DNA of 47,703 nt, from assembly GCA_029778715.1 (NCBI GenBank), contig JAKOPT010000150.1, positions 1 to 47,703 on the forward strand, in the 5' to 3' direction. Numbering within the stretch: position 1 is the first letter of the stretch; every line of letters starts with the position of its first letter. This stretch comes from Actinomycetes bacterium (GTDB taxonomy: Bacteria > Actinomycetota > Actinomycetes > Actinomycetales > Dermatophilaceae). Below are positions 16,631-26,418 of the stretch, piece by piece. The translations under genes were made by a program, and so were the position numbers. Under the pieces are notes generated by a model. It saw only the letters and a program-made list of their open reading frames with translations, searched no databases and was not told where the DNA came from.

Positions 16631-17848
16631 ATGCCGCGCACCCCCCGTGAGGTTGCGCGTGCCTTGCTCCCCACCTCCGCGTCAGTGGCCGTGCGGGAGG
16701 CACGCGGCATCCTCGGGCGCCGGCCGAAGATCGACCCGAGCGGATGGACGACCGGGGAGCTCGCGGCATACCTCAGCGGTGGCCGTTCCCGGCTGGTGCC
16801 GCCACGACGGGCCGGGCACGAGGCGGTGCGCCTGACCAACTCCCTCGACGGCACCCTGCCGGTGGAGGCCGTGCTGCTCGCCCGAGCGGTGGCCGACGCT
16901 GCGCCCCCGGTGGGTCAGGAGATTGGGTCAGCGCTGCAGCAGATTCTCGAGCGCTATCTGCCCGACACCCTGCTTGCCTTCCGCAACAGCGGGTCGGTCG
17001 CCGCCACCCCGCAGGGGCATCGGCTCATCGTCGAGCAGATGCGGCTGCTCCACCAGGTCACTCGCGATGTTGCGCGCGCCCAGGCCGAGCACGACGACCG
17101 CGAGTTGCGGGTCCAGGAGGCGTTCTTGCACGCGCGCTTCGACCGCCCCCGCAACGGGCTTGACTTGCCGCTGGCCGGTGATCCGCGGCCCGCCGGTATG
17201 CCGCCCCCAGCCGCTCCCAGCGCACCGTCGCCGGCCGCTCCCAGCGCACCGTCGCCGGCCGCTCCCAGCGCACCGTCGCCGGCTGCACCCCACCTCGGGT
17301 CCAATCCCCCGATGGGTGTCGGTGCCCACCACCGGCTGACCGAGGAATCCGGGCCGACCGCGCTGCTACCCCCCGCCGACCCCAAACTCGGCATCTCCGG
17401 GCGCCTAGCCCTGCCCACCGGGTTGGCGGTGACGATGGGCGCGGTGTTCGAGCGGCATACCGGGGCCGTCGGGTTCGTCACGGCGACCAGCCGACGCTGG
17501 CAGGCCAGGCGCCGGCAACGGGGATTCGGGTCGGCACAGGTCGACGTCCAGGTGATCCTGCCCCCCCGAATTCGCCGGTTCGCGGTGATCGCGAGCGCCC
17601 GCCCGACCGGCCCCGCCGCCGAAGTCGTCCTCTTCCTCGGCACCCGCGCGGACAGCACGGCCGAGTGCCCGAGCACGTTGGTGCGGCGCTCGGGAGCGAC
17701 GACCACGGTGATCGCCTCGGGACATCTGACCGGGGAGGGGCTCGTCGTCCGCAACGAGTCGATGGTGTATCCGACGCTGCGGGCGGCGTGTGACGGTTTC
17801 GACTACCGCCGGGTGACCTGGCTGTCCGACGACACCCCCGCGGTCTGA
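16631..17848 (+). CDS. hypothetical protein with Pro/Ala repeat linker
   Basis: Protein of 405 aa that I do not recognise. The N-terminal ~195 residues are charged and probably helical (EIGSALQQILERYLPDTLLA; RLIVEQMRLLHQVTRDVARA). A linker with three copies of AAPSAPSP (encoded at 17211-17282) leads to a second domain of ~150 residues rich in beta-type sequence. No membrane helix or catalytic motif is apparent. Start ATG 16631 sits inside a GTATGCCG motif (16629-16636); three further copies lie in the gene. Its 3' end overlaps the convergent MFS gene by 46 bp. Confidence 0.75.
   Translation: MPRTPREVARALLPTSASVAVREARGILGRRPKIDPSGWTTGELAAYLSGGRSRLVPPRRAGHEAVRLTNSLDGTLPVEAVLLARAVADAAPPVGQEIGSALQQILERYLPDTLLAFRNSGSVAATPQGHRLIVEQMRLLHQVTRDVARAQAEHDDRELRVQEAFLHARFDRPRNGLDLPLAGDPRPAGMPPPAAPSAPSPAAPSAPSPAAPSAPSPAAPHLGSNPPMGVGAHHRLTEESGPTALLPPADPKLGISGRLALPTGLAVTMGAVFERHTGAVGFVTATSRRWQARRRQRGFGSAQVDVQVILPPRIRRFAVIASARPTGPAAEVVLFLGTRADSTAECPSTLVRRSGATTTVIASGHLTGEGLVVRNESMVYPTLRAACDGFDYRRVTWLSDDTPAV
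17211..17282 (+). repeat. three in-frame 24-bp tandem repeats
   Basis: Three identical copies of a 24-bp unit (begins CCGCTCCCAGCGCACC) encode the Ala/Pro/Ser linker of the host protein. Copy number probably varies between strains through slippage. Confidence 0.9.
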
Positions 17849-19137
17849 GCTTCGCCGTCCAGGGGATGGGAGATCTCGTCCCGGGGCATCCCGGCGGCGA
17901 ACACCGTGACGACCGCCGCGATGATGGGGACGCCGGCCGCGGCGATGAAGGTGGTGCGCACCCCGATGAGGGTGGCGACCGGGCCGGCGAGCGCCATCGA
18001 GGCGGGCATGAGCGAGACGGAGACGAAGAAGTCGAGGGAGGAGACGCGCCCGAGCAGGTGGGGCGGCACCCGCCGTTGGAGCAGGGTGCCCCAGATGACT
18101 TGCGGCGCGGAAAACAGGGCGCCGATGACCAGCCCGCAGGCGATCACCACCCACAGGTGGTTGGTCGTGCCGATGAGGACGAACGGCAAGCCCGCCAACC
18201 CCCACCCGAGGACCATGACGCTGAGGTAGCGCCGCGGCAACCGGGCCGTCGCCATCGCCAACGCGGCGCTCGCCCCACCGATACCGAACGCGGCGAGCAC
18301 ATAGGAGTGGTCTTGCGGCCCGCCGCCGAGGTGATCCTTGACGAGGAAGGGGATGAGGACCTCCATCGGGCCCAGCATGACGAGGATCATGAGCGCGGCA
18401 AAGAGGAGCGTGCCCAGGAGCCAGGGAGTACGCATCAAGTAGCGCCCGCCCTCACGTAGGTCGGCGATAACCGCCCCCACCGAGTGGGCGCCGGCGCTTT
18501 CCGGATCACGGCGCACCGCGGTGCGCGGCACGGTGAGGACCGCCCCGAAGGCCAGCCCGGAGGCCGCCGCAGCCACGCCCATGGCCAGGGCCGGACTGGC
18601 CGCGGCCACGACCGCCCCGGCCACCGCCGGCCCGACCGCCTGGTGGATGCCCGGGCGCACCATGCCCTCGAACCCGTTGACGGCCTGGAGTTGGTCCCCG
18701 GGCACCAGGGCCGGCACCCAGGCGGAGTAGGCCGGGTAGTAGAAGGCCACGCTCACCCCGAGAGCGACGGCGATGAGCGAGAGGCTGAGGACGCTGGTCA
18801 GCCCGAGCGCGGCCAGCACCGCGGCGAGGGCCATCGCGCCCGCCTGGAACAGCGCGTCGGCGAGAAGCACCACCTTCTGCGGCACCCGGTCGGCGACCAC
18901 GCCGCCCAGAAGCGCGGGGATGAGCACGCCCACGGTGCCGGACGCGGCCACGACCGAGAGTTGCTCGGGCCCGCCCCCGATCCGGATGACCTCCCAGACG
19001 ATGGCCACCGCCCAGACCCCGCTGGCGAACGTCGAGAGCACCAGCGCGGTCGCCAGCCTGCGATAGGCCGCGAGCCGCAGGGGGGCCAGCGCCCGGCCCA
19101 CGCCCCCACGAGGGGTCGGCTGGTGGTCGTCAGTCAC
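17803..19137 (-). CDS. MFS transporter, multidrug exporter-like
   Basis: Membrane protein of 444 aa with about 12 hydrophobic segments (for example LSTFASGVWAVAIVWEVIRI; GTVGVLIPALLGGVVADRVP). GGVVADRVPQK is the loop 2-3 motif of the superfamily. It resembles the MFS group with members such as EntS and macrolide exporters, but the substrate cannot be read from sequence. It starts at GTG 19137. No GTATGCCG copy lies in the gene, in contrast to its neighbours. Its stop lies inside the 3' end of the convergent gene at 16631. Confidence 0.9.
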   Translation of the reverse strand: MTDDHQPTPRGGVGRALAPLRLAAYRRLATALVLSTFASGVWAVAIVWEVIRIGGGPEQLSVVAASGTVGVLIPALLGGVVADRVPQKVVLLADALFQAGAMALAAVLAALGLTSVLSLSLIAVALGVSVAFYYPAYSAWVPALVPGDQLQAVNGFEGMVRPGIHQAVGPAVAGAVVAAASPALAMGVAAAASGLAFGAVLTVPRTAVRRDPESAGAHSVGAVIADLREGGRYLMRTPWLLGTLLFAALMILVMLGPMEVLIPFLVKDHLGGGPQDHSYVLAAFGIGGASAALAMATARLPRRYLSVMVLGWGLAGLPFVLIGTTNHLWVVIACGLVIGALFSAPQVIWGTLLQRRVPPHLLGRVSSLDFFVSVSLMPASMALAGPVATLIGVRTTFIAAAGVPIIAAVVTVFAAGMPRDEISHPLDGEAQTAGVSSDSQVTRR

Positions 19138-19292
19138 GAGGCCCTTCCTGGTCGAGGTGGTCTCAGGTGCTCAGCGGTCGTCGCAGGTTCCGCGGTGGGG
19201 AGGTCGGGTCGCAACCCCCATCGCACTGTCTGCGCCATCGGACGTCACGCTAGTCCGGGTTGCGCGCGGGCGCATCCGGAAGGCGCCGTCTC

Positions 19293-19298
19293 TAGGCT
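19293..19298 (+). promoter_or_regulatory. -10 box, likely leaderless transcript
   Basis: TAGGCT lies 7 bp before ATG 19306, so transcription would start at or next to the start codon. No ribosome site precedes the ATG, which supports a leaderless mRNA. Confidence 0.5.
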
Positions 19299-19305
19299 GG
19301 CTCTC

Positions 19306-20331
19306 ATGAACGAGTTGGTCCTCGTCGCCAACGCCCTTGACGGCACGCTGTCAACCCTGCGGTTGCACCGCGGCATACCGGACCGATTGACGGTGGTGGC
19401 GGTGACTCCCGGCCTGCCCGCGTGCGGCACCTTCGCCGTCGACCTGGCCGCCGGCCGGGTGTATGCCGCGAGCGCCAGTCCCGAGGGGGCCGCGGTCGTC
19501 ACCTTGGCGCTCGACGTCGAGGCCGGCACCCTGCGCGAACTGACCTGCGCGCCGGTGCCGGCCAAGCAGACCTACCTCGCCCTGGCGCCGGACGGTCGCC
19601 ACCTGCTCGGCGTGTCCTACGGCGCCGGTCGCGGCTGGGTGTGGCCGCTGTCGGAGGCGGGGGTCGTCGGGGCGGCGGTCGCTGAGTTTGCGTACCCGAA
19701 TCTGCACTGCGTCGTCACCGATGGGTCGGTTGCGTATGCCGTGTCGCTCGGTGCCGATCTGGTCGCCCAGTTCGCGCTGGGTCCGGGCGGGTCGTTGACG
19801 CCCCTCGATCCCCCGACGGTGGGGGTGGCGGCCGGGTCGGGCCCACGGCACCTCGTCCTCGACGGTGCGCACGCCTACCTGAGCACCGAGTTCTCCGGGG
19901 AGGTGATCCATCTGCGCCGAGACCGCGACGGTCGGCTCGCACCGGTCGACACCCTCGTCGTCGCCCCCCTGGATCAGGGCTTGTCGCACAGCCGGATCGG
20001 CGCCGATCCGCGCAGCGAGCGGCTGTTCTGGGGGGCCGACGTACACCGGACCGGTGGGTTCGTGCTCACCTCGGAACGGACCAGTTCGACGATCGCGACG
20101 ACTGCCCTCGGGCCCGGCGGGGTCCTGGACCGGGTCGTCGCACGCGTCGGCGCCCCCGAGCAACCGCGCGGGTTCGCCGTGAGCCGGGACGGCAGGCGCG
20201 TGGTGGCCGTTGGCGAACGATCGACGACGGCGGTGCTCTACCGGGTCGAGGACGACGGGGAACTCACGGCCATCGGCGAGGCTCCGGTCGGGCGAGGTGC
20301 GACCTGGGTCGAGATCCTCCCGGTCGGGTAG
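19306..20331 (+). CDS. lactonase family (beta-propeller) protein
   Basis: Soluble beta-propeller protein of 341 aa similar to the 6-phosphogluconolactonase YbhE/Pgl type, which hydrolyses 6-phosphogluconolactone in the pentose phosphate pathway. Repeated blade signatures include YLALAPDGRHLLGVSYG, GSGPRHLVLDGAHAYLSTE and RGFAVSRDGRRVVAVGE; the P-R-H segment is typical of the family. The true substrate is not certain from sequence. Start ATG 19306 appears leaderless. Three motif copies occur; the first encodes RGIPD with a rare ATA codon. Confidence 0.82.
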   Translation: MNELVLVANALDGTLSTLRLHRGIPDRLTVVAVTPGLPACGTFAVDLAAGRVYAASASPEGAAVVTLALDVEAGTLRELTCAPVPAKQTYLALAPDGRHLLGVSYGAGRGWVWPLSEAGVVGAAVAEFAYPNLHCVVTDGSVAYAVSLGADLVAQFALGPGGSLTPLDPPTVGVAAGSGPRHLVLDGAHAYLSTEFSGEVIHLRRDRDGRLAPVDTLVVAPLDQGLSHSRIGADPRSERLFWGADVHRTGGFVLTSERTSSTIATTALGPGGVLDRVVARVGAPEQPRGFAVSRDGRRVVAVGERSTTAVLYRVEDDGELTAIGEAPVGRGATWVEILPVG

Positions 20332-20351
20332 CGCCTCGGCCGCTGTCGGCG

Positions 20352-20738
20352 TCAGGCGGCGCGGCGGCGGGGTCGGCGCACGACGGGAGCGGGCGGCATA
20401 CCGGAATCGTCGTTCCACGTATCGGTGCCCAACTCATCGAGCCGGCTCATCCAGGTGGCGGCCTCCCGATGGCGGCCCTGCTGGATGAGCGCGCGAACGA
20501 GCAGCCGCATCGTGGCGGCGTCCTTGGGCCGACGCGACAACACGGCCCGAGCGGCCTGCTCGGCGTCCCCGGCGTGCCCCATCCCGTAGTCGGCGCGGGC
20601 CCGGACCCGGTATGCCGCGAGGTCCTCTTTGGTGCGCGGCGCCCGTTGGGTGAGGGGCTCGACGAGGCGGCGGGACGCGGCATACCGTCCCTCGCGCAGG
20701 AATCGGTGGGCGAGGTCGAGGCGCTGGATGTCGTTCAT
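20352..20738 (-). CDS. small TPR-like helical protein
   Basis: Protein of 128 aa made of repeated helical hairpins (AHRFLREGRYAASRRLVEPL; AYRVRARADYGMGHAGDAEQ; LLVRALIQQGRHREAATWMS) that fit tetratricopeptide repeats. It probably acts as a protein-binding adaptor; partners unknown. ATG 20738 is chosen over TTG 20750. Three motif copies are packed into its 387 bp, among the highest densities in the window. It lies downstream of the aldehyde dehydrogenase, with a hairpin between the two. Confidence 0.72.
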   Translation of the reverse strand: MNDIQRLDLAHRFLREGRYAASRRLVEPLTQRAPRTKEDLAAYRVRARADYGMGHAGDAEQAARAVLSRRPKDAATMRLLVRALIQQGRHREAATWMSRLDELGTDTWNDDSGMPPAPVVRRPRRRAA

Positions 20739-20756
20739 GACGCCCACCAAAACGTC

Positions 20757-20797
20757 CCGACCCCACGGGATGTTCCCTGGTCGGGCCGTGGGGTCGG
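20757..20797 (-). terminator. hairpin after the aldehyde dehydrogenase gene
   Basis: Perfect 12-bp arms CCGACCCCACGG / CCGTGGGGTCGG with a 17-nt loop, 13 bp beyond the stop at 20811 and 19 bp before the next start. It may terminate or attenuate transcription into the TPR-like gene. Confidence 0.6.
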
Positions 20798-20810
20798 GGG
20801 GTGAAACCGC

Positions 20811-22427
20811 TCAGGCGCGCCCGAGGGCCTTGAGGGCCTTGAGCGAGGCGGCCATCACGTTGGCGTACGCCTGATCGGTGAGGCCCATGAACGGCCCGAA
20901 CCGCAGCAGGTACTGGGTGGCCACCGACTGCACCTCGGTGTAGCGGTGAATGCCCTCCGCGCCCTGGCGCCGGCCCATGCCCGAGGACCGCATGCCGCCC
21001 ATGGGAGCGTCGATGCTGGCGAAGGTCGCGCCGAAGGCCTCGTTGATGTTGACGGTGCCGCACTTGATCTGGTTGGCGATCCGGCGGGCCCGCGCCCCGT
21101 CCCGGGAGTAGACCGCGGCGTTGAGGCCGTAGTCGCCCTCGTTGGCCAACGCGACCGCTTCGGCCTCGGAGGCGAAGGGGTAGACGGAGATGACCGGGCC
21201 GAAGGTTTCCTCTTGGTGGACATCCATCTCGTCGTGGACACCCTCGAGGATCGTCGGCTCGTAGAAGTAGGGGCCGAGGTCCGGGCGAGTGGTGGCGCCG
21301 GTGAGGACCCGGGCGCCCTTGTCGACGGCGTCCTTGACGTGGTCGTCGACGATCTCCAGTTGTTCCTTGGAGATGAGCGAGCCCATGTCGACGCCCCAGT
21401 TGATGCCCGCCGAAATCCGCATCGCCTTGGTGCGGGCGACGAACTTCTCGACGAAGGCGTCGTAGACCGACTCGTCGACGTAGAGGCGCTCGGTCGACAC
21501 GCAGAGTTGCCCGCCGTTGGAGAAGGCGGCGCGCACGGCACCCTCGGCGGCCCGGTCGAGGTCGGCGTCTTTGAGGACGATGATGGGGTTCTTGCCGCCC
21601 AACTCCAGCGAGCACCCGATGAGTTGCTCGGCGCACTGGCGGGCGATGACCTTGCCGGTCGCCGTCGACCCGGTGAAGCAGATGTAGTCGGCGTTCTCGA
21701 TCATCGGGGTGCCGAGTTTGCGGCCTTCGCCGTAGACCATGAGCCACAGGCCCTTGGGGAATCCGGCTTCCTCGATGAGTTCGAGGCCGAGGAGCGCGGT
21801 CAGCGGGGTGTGGTGGTCCGGCTTGGACACCACGGCGTTGCCGGCGGCCAGCGCGGCGATGCCATCGGCCAGGGCCATCGTGAACGGGTAGTTCCACGGC
21901 GAGATGATGCCGACGACGCCCTTGGGGATGCGGTGTTCCTCGATCTGGGTGAGGATCGGCACGACCCCGCTCTTGCGCTTGGGCGCGAGGTGGCGCTCGA
22001 GGGTGCGGGCGTAGTAGCGCGCGGTGAGGGCGACGTGGAGCGGTTCGTCGAAGGCGTGGATGCGGGCCTTGCCGGTCTCCCAGCAGATGAGGTCGAGGAT
22101 CTCCTCGCGCCGATCCATGATGAGGTCGTGCAGGTTGAGCAGGCACCGCTCACGCTCGGCGAAACTCGTCTGCGCCCACAATCCCGCCATATGCCGGGCG
22201 CGCGCGAAGGCCGCTTCGACGTCGTCGGTCGTGGACTTGGGCACCACCCCCAGGGGCCGCCCGGTCGCCGGCGAGCGCACCAGGGTGCTCTCGTCCGAGG
22301 AGGCGATGAGCCGGCGCGTGAGGCGCCGGACGAGGGTCTGGTCGAGCACGTAGCTCGCGTCGGGGTCGAACTCCGGATCACGGAGGGTGGCCGCGGACGG
22401 GCGGCCCTTGGGCTGCTGACTCGTCAT
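20811..22427 (-). CDS. aldehyde dehydrogenase family protein (succinic semialdehyde dehydrogenase-like)
   Basis: NAD(P)-dependent aldehyde-oxidising enzyme of 538 aa. Seen directly: the cofactor segment IISPWNYPFT, FTGSTATGK, the general base Glu in LELGGKNP, and the catalytic Cys in NGGQLCVSTER. Similarity to mycobacterial GabD2-type proteins suggests succinic semialdehyde. Its position beside wax synthase and a fatty-aldehyde-forming reductase makes long-chain aldehydes an alternative substrate (inference). ATG 22427 follows GGGGGT; GTG 22436 is possible. No GTATGCCG copy is inside this 1.6-kb gene. Confidence 0.9.
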   Translation of the reverse strand: MTSQQPKGRPSAATLRDPEFDPDASYVLDQTLVRRLTRRLIASSDESTLVRSPATGRPLGVVPKSTTDDVEAAFARARHMAGLWAQTSFAERERCLLNLHDLIMDRREEILDLICWETGKARIHAFDEPLHVALTARYYARTLERHLAPKRKSGVVPILTQIEEHRIPKGVVGIISPWNYPFTMALADGIAALAAGNAVVSKPDHHTPLTALLGLELIEEAGFPKGLWLMVYGEGRKLGTPMIENADYICFTGSTATGKVIARQCAEQLIGCSLELGGKNPIIVLKDADLDRAAEGAVRAAFSNGGQLCVSTERLYVDESVYDAFVEKFVARTKAMRISAGINWGVDMGSLISKEQLEIVDDHVKDAVDKGARVLTGATTRPDLGPYFYEPTILEGVHDEMDVHQEETFGPVISVYPFASEAEAVALANEGDYGLNAAVYSRDGARARRIANQIKCGTVNINEAFGATFASIDAPMGGMRSSGMGRRQGAEGIHRYTEVQSVATQYLLRFGPFMGLTDQAYANVMAASLKALKALGRA

Positions 22428-22635
22428 ACCCCCCACGGTAGGGGTTCAGCGCCCCGTTGCGGAGGGTTACGACCCGTAACCATGCTCACGCCCCGGAAAC
22501 GCCCGACCCCCAACCCCGGCCCACTCACGCGTCAGCCCTATGTATGCCGGTTCTGGAGGGCGTGACCGGCGCGGTTCCTGCCGTTGACGCCAACCTCACG
22601 TGCGGAAGCGGAAGTCATGGTGGGGCGAAGTACGT

Positions 22636-22641
22636 TAGGGT
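22636..22641 (+). promoter_or_regulatory. putative -10 box for the wax synthase gene
   Basis: TAGGGT about 60 bp before GTG 22703; a GAAGGA ribosome site follows at 22690-22695. No clear -35. Confidence 0.4.
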
Positions 22642-22702
22642 CCCCTCAGAGACGTATCTGCGTGGCGTGGACCTCGGCCGGTCCACGAAGGAAGGACCAG
22701 TT

Positions 22703-24340
22703 GTGGGCACCCGGATCTCGACATCGGACCTGACATGGCTGCTGATGGACTCACCGAGCAACCTCATGCACGTTCACGGGCTAGTGACCTTCGGCGAGAT
22801 GCCCGATTGGGAGCAGGTCAACAGCGCCGTCTTCGAACGGCTCGTGACGCGCTACCGGGTGCTCACCCAGCACCCGGTCCACAAGGGCCCGGTCGGCATC
22901 GGGCATTGGGAGTGGGAGGACGACACCGACTTCGACCTGCGGCGGCACCTCCGCCGCATCGAGTTGGCGGACTCCTCGCCCGAAACCCTGCACGCCCACC
23001 TGTCCTCGTATTTCTCAGTGCCCTTCGACCGGGACCACCCCCTGTGGGAGATGCAACTCCTCACCGGTCCCGCCGATGACCCGGACGCCCCGGCATACCT
23101 TTTCTCCCGGTTCCACCACGCCCTCGGCGACGGCATCCGCCTCGTCCAACTCATCATCGGTCTGTGTGACCCCGTCGACGGGGCGATCCCCCAGGTCGTC
23201 GGACGCCGCGGTGAGCACCACTCGACGTTGGAGACGGCCGTCATCGCCGGGCATCAGGCGGTCGCCGACACCGTCGACTACGTCAAGCACGCCCTCGATG
23301 CCGCCTCGGGCCTCGGTGGCAAACTCGTCGCCACCCTCAACCCGCTCAACCTGCCCCACACGCTGGAGAGCGTCGTCGACCTGGTCCGCCATCCGGTGAA
23401 GATCACCGACGCCCTGACCTCGGTGGCCTCCGACAACAACGAGTGGACCAACTCGGTGCGCGAAGTGAGCCGGGTTCTCCTCACCGAGCGCGCCGAGACC
23501 GGGCTGTGGCACGGGCACGCGAGCGGCGATAAGGCCATCGACTGGCTCTCGGACATCTCCTTCGACGACGTACGCGCCGTCGCCCGCCACTACGACGGGA
23601 CCATCAACGACACCCTCATGTCCGTCGTCTCCCTGGCGCTCACGGCATACCTCGTCGAGCGCGGCATCCGGGAGGTGCACGACCTCGGGTGGCTCATGCC
23701 CGTCTCGTTGCAGCCGGTCGACCCGGGGTTGCCGGCGACGCTGGGCAACTACTTCTCCGTCGTGCTCTTTTCCATGCCGCTGGGCATCGAGGATCCGGGC
23801 GACCTCATCGCCGAAACCCACCGGCGCACCGAGCGCATCAAGCACAGCATCGAGCCGGTCGTGACGTTCGGGGTGCAGCGCGCGATCGCCGAGTCCCCCG
23901 GCCCGGTGGCCAAGGCCGCTACCGGGTTCTTCGCCGGCAAGACCATCGGGCAGTTGACCAACGTGCCCGGGCCGCGGACCCAGATGGCCCTGGTCGGCGC
24001 CCCGGTCCGCTCGATGCTCGGCTGGGTCCCCATGCAGGGCGACCAGCCGCTCGGAGTCTGCCTGTTCTCCTACAACGGCACGATCAACATCGGCGTGGCC
24101 GCCGACACCGCCCTCATCCCCGACGTGGGACGGTTGACCAGCCTGCTCCGCACCCACATCGACGACCTCGTCGCAACTGTGGAAGCCGAGATTGCCGCCG
24201 AGGGGGAGGACGACCCTGGCCCGGAGGGGAAGGACTCCGAGGGGGCAAATGTTGACATCGAAACGATGGACACGGCATACGCCCTGTCCATTGACCCCCA
24301 GACCGAGACCGCTGACCCCGCTGACCCCGAGCCCAGGTGA
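22703..24340 (+). CDS. wax ester synthase / diacylglycerol acyltransferase (WS/DGAT)
   Basis: Bifunctional acyltransferase of 545 aa that esterifies fatty alcohols or diacylglycerol with acyl-CoA to make storage lipid. The catalytic HHxxxDG motif is HHALGDG in FSRFHHALGDGIRL. Also seen are the N-terminal SDLTWLLMDSPSNLMHV and, near the C terminus, NVPGPRTQMALVGAPV. GTG 22703 is chosen because GAAGGA precedes it and the conserved N terminus begins at once; the longer open frame upstream is unsupported. A ~60-residue acidic C-terminal tail is unusual and contains a CGGCATAC copy. The stop overlaps a possible GTG start of the next gene, so the two form an operon. Confidence 0.92.
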   Translation: MGTRISTSDLTWLLMDSPSNLMHVHGLVTFGEMPDWEQVNSAVFERLVTRYRVLTQHPVHKGPVGIGHWEWEDDTDFDLRRHLRRIELADSSPETLHAHLSSYFSVPFDRDHPLWEMQLLTGPADDPDAPAYLFSRFHHALGDGIRLVQLIIGLCDPVDGAIPQVVGRRGEHHSTLETAVIAGHQAVADTVDYVKHALDAASGLGGKLVATLNPLNLPHTLESVVDLVRHPVKITDALTSVASDNNEWTNSVREVSRVLLTERAETGLWHGHASGDKAIDWLSDISFDDVRAVARHYDGTINDTLMSVVSLALTAYLVERGIREVHDLGWLMPVSLQPVDPGLPATLGNYFSVVLFSMPLGIEDPGDLIAETHRRTERIKHSIEPVVTFGVQRAIAESPGPVAKAATGFFAGKTIGQLTNVPGPRTQMALVGAPVRSMLGWVPMQGDQPLGVCLFSYNGTINIGVAADTALIPDVGRLTSLLRTHIDDLVATVEAEIAAEGEDDPGPEGKDSEGANVDIETMDTAYALSIDPQTETADPADPEPR

Positions 24341-24345
24341 TCCGC

Positions 24346-26418
24346 ATGGCTGCCAAGAAGCGCCCCCACGTTGTTGTCAACATCAGTTTCCATGACGACG
24401 ACTGGGACCACGACGAGACCGTGACTTTCCTCGGCCGCACCTTCCGGCTGATCCGGCAAGGGACGAGCGGGGATGCCGAGTCGGCCGAGGACCTGGTGTG
24501 GCGGTGGTCGCTCAAGGCGGACGCCATCGCCGTGACCGGCATGCGCGAGGCGCAGGCGGCCGGGGTCTATGACGGCGACGAGAGCGCGTTCGACGACGTC
24601 AAGGGCACGACGAAGCGGGTGCCGATCACGACCGGACGGATGCTCGCCGACGTCCTCCAGGAGTGGGCGATCCGGCACGTCAACAACGAGATGCCCGGCT
24701 ACTTCATGAACGCCCGCACCCTCGTGCTCGGCGGCGGGGCCCAGCAGCGCACGGTCAAGGTGCTGCGCGAGTTCACCGAGAACATCGAGTTCGTCGACCC
24801 GTTCCTCGCGTTGGACGTGCCCGAGACCTTGAGCCACAACCCCGTGCTGGCCAAGGCGGCCGAGTTGGGGCTGTTCACGTTCCGGCATCTGCCGCAGGGC
24901 ATGCAGACCCCGGTCGAGGTGACCGGTGAGGTCATCAGCCATGCCCTGGCGCGGCGGGCCGCCCGTGACGCCGACATCATCGTCGCCGCCTACGACGAGT
25001 TGGACGGTTTCGGCCTGGAGGACCTGGCCGGCAAGGCCCTCATCACCAACGCCATCTCGCCCGAGCGCCTCGAGGATCTCGCCGCGCGCGGGGTCGACCT
25101 CGTCATCGACGCGACCCCGCAGCCGTTCGACTTCACCATCGTGAGCGGCACCCTGGAGGCGATGATGCGCGCCCTGGCCAAGGACGGACGCCGCCTCACC
25201 CACGACGACCTGCTGCTCGACATCACCGAGGCCGGGCTGGAGCCGCGGTTGCTGCGCCCCAACGGGGACCGCCGCAAGAGCCGGTTCGCCTTCGTCATCC
25301 ACCCGTTGTCGCGGGGCTACTTCAGCAAGGTCGAACCGCTGAGCACGCTGAGCAAGGTGCCGGGCATGGGCACCGTGGTCGAGAAGGCGATGGCCTATGC
25401 CCCGCCGTTCGTCTACAGCCACGTCACCGGGGTGAAATCCCCAACCGGTGCCGAGGCCGAGGGCTGGCTCATCACCGTGGGCGGCACCCCCAAGGAGATG
25501 CTCTCGCACAGCCCGGAGTTCACCTACAGCCGCCTGCTCGACGCCTCCGAGATTGCCCGCAAACTGGGTGCCCAGGTCATGGGGTTGGGGGCGTTCACCA
25601 AGGTCGTCGGCGACGCCGGGGTGACGGTGGCCCGCAAGAGCCGGATCCCGATCACGACCGGCAACTCCTACAGCGCGTCCGGTGCCCTCTGGGCCGGCCA
25701 CGACGCGGTCAAGCGGCTCGGTATTTCACAGGTCGACGACGACGGCCAGATCCGCGGCAAGGCCATGGTCGTCGGCGCGACCGGCGCCATCGGGTCGGTG
25801 TGCGCCCGGCTGTTGGCGTTGGCGTGTGACGAGTTGTGGCTCGTCTCTCCCGAGACGGCCAAGTTGCTCGCCCTCAAGCAGGACATCGAGAACGAGAACC
25901 CCCGTGCGGTGTTGCACGTCGCGGCCCGGGCCGGCAAGCAACTCGCCGACATGGACTTCATCGTCACCGCGACCTCGGCCGCCGGTCAGAAGGTCCTCGA
26001 CATCATGTCCGTCAAGCCCGGATGCGTCATCACCGACGTCGCCCGCCCGCTCGACCTGTCCGCCGAAGACGTCGCCAAACGCCCGGACGTGCTCGTCATC
26101 GAATCCGGGGAGATCGAGCTCCCCGGGACGGTCAAGATGCGCGACATCGGGCTGCCCAAGGGCGTGGCCTATGCCTGCCTCGCAGAGACGATCGTGTTGG
26201 CCCTGGAGGGCCGCTACGAAACGTTCACCGTCGGCCGCAACATCGAGTGGGAGAAGGTCAAGGAGATCTACCGCCTCGGCCTCAAGCACGGCATGAAACT
26301 CGCCGCCATCTCCGGCGTCAACGGTGTCTACACCGACGCCGACCTGGCCCGGGTTCGCAAGGCCGCGCTCGCCGCGCGTGAGGCGACCGCCGAAAAGGCC
26401 GGGTCCGCCGCATCCTGA
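24346..26418 (+). CDS. acyl-[ACP/CoA] reductase-like protein (AAR family) with long N-terminal extension
   Basis: Protein of 690 aa. The C-terminal ~350 residues align by eye with cyanobacterial long-chain acyl-ACP reductase, which makes fatty aldehyde: GLGAFTKVVGDAG, TTGNSYSASGAL, the NADPH-binding VVGATGAIGS (about 475-484), and YACLAETIVLALEGRYETF. The Cys there (about residue 611) falls where the catalytic Cys lies in the cyanobacterial enzyme (ACFAEAML). The N-terminal ~330 residues are an additional domain I do not recognise. It follows the wax synthase without a gap (GTG 24337 overlaps its stop; ATG 24346 chosen), so it could supply aldehyde for wax alcohols. No motif copy is present. 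Confidence 0.72.
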   Translation: MAAKKRPHVVVNISFHDDDWDHDETVTFLGRTFRLIRQGTSGDAESAEDLVWRWSLKADAIAVTGMREAQAAGVYDGDESAFDDVKGTTKRVPITTGRMLADVLQEWAIRHVNNEMPGYFMNARTLVLGGGAQQRTVKVLREFTENIEFVDPFLALDVPETLSHNPVLAKAAELGLFTFRHLPQGMQTPVEVTGEVISHALARRAARDADIIVAAYDELDGFGLEDLAGKALITNAISPERLEDLAARGVDLVIDATPQPFDFTIVSGTLEAMMRALAKDGRRLTHDDLLLDITEAGLEPRLLRPNGDRRKSRFAFVIHPLSRGYFSKVEPLSTLSKVPGMGTVVEKAMAYAPPFVYSHVTGVKSPTGAEAEGWLITVGGTPKEMLSHSPEFTYSRLLDASEIARKLGAQVMGLGAFTKVVGDAGVTVARKSRIPITTGNSYSASGALWAGHDAVKRLGISQVDDDGQIRGKAMVVGATGAIGSVCARLLALACDELWLVSPETAKLLALKQDIENENPRAVLHVAARAGKQLADMDFIVTATSAAGQKVLDIMSVKPGCVITDVARPLDLSAEDVAKRPDVLVIESGEIELPGTVKMRDIGLPKGVAYACLAETIVLALEGRYETFTVGRNIEWEKVKEIYRLGLKHGMKLAAISGVNGVYTDADLARVRKAALAAREATAEKAGSAAS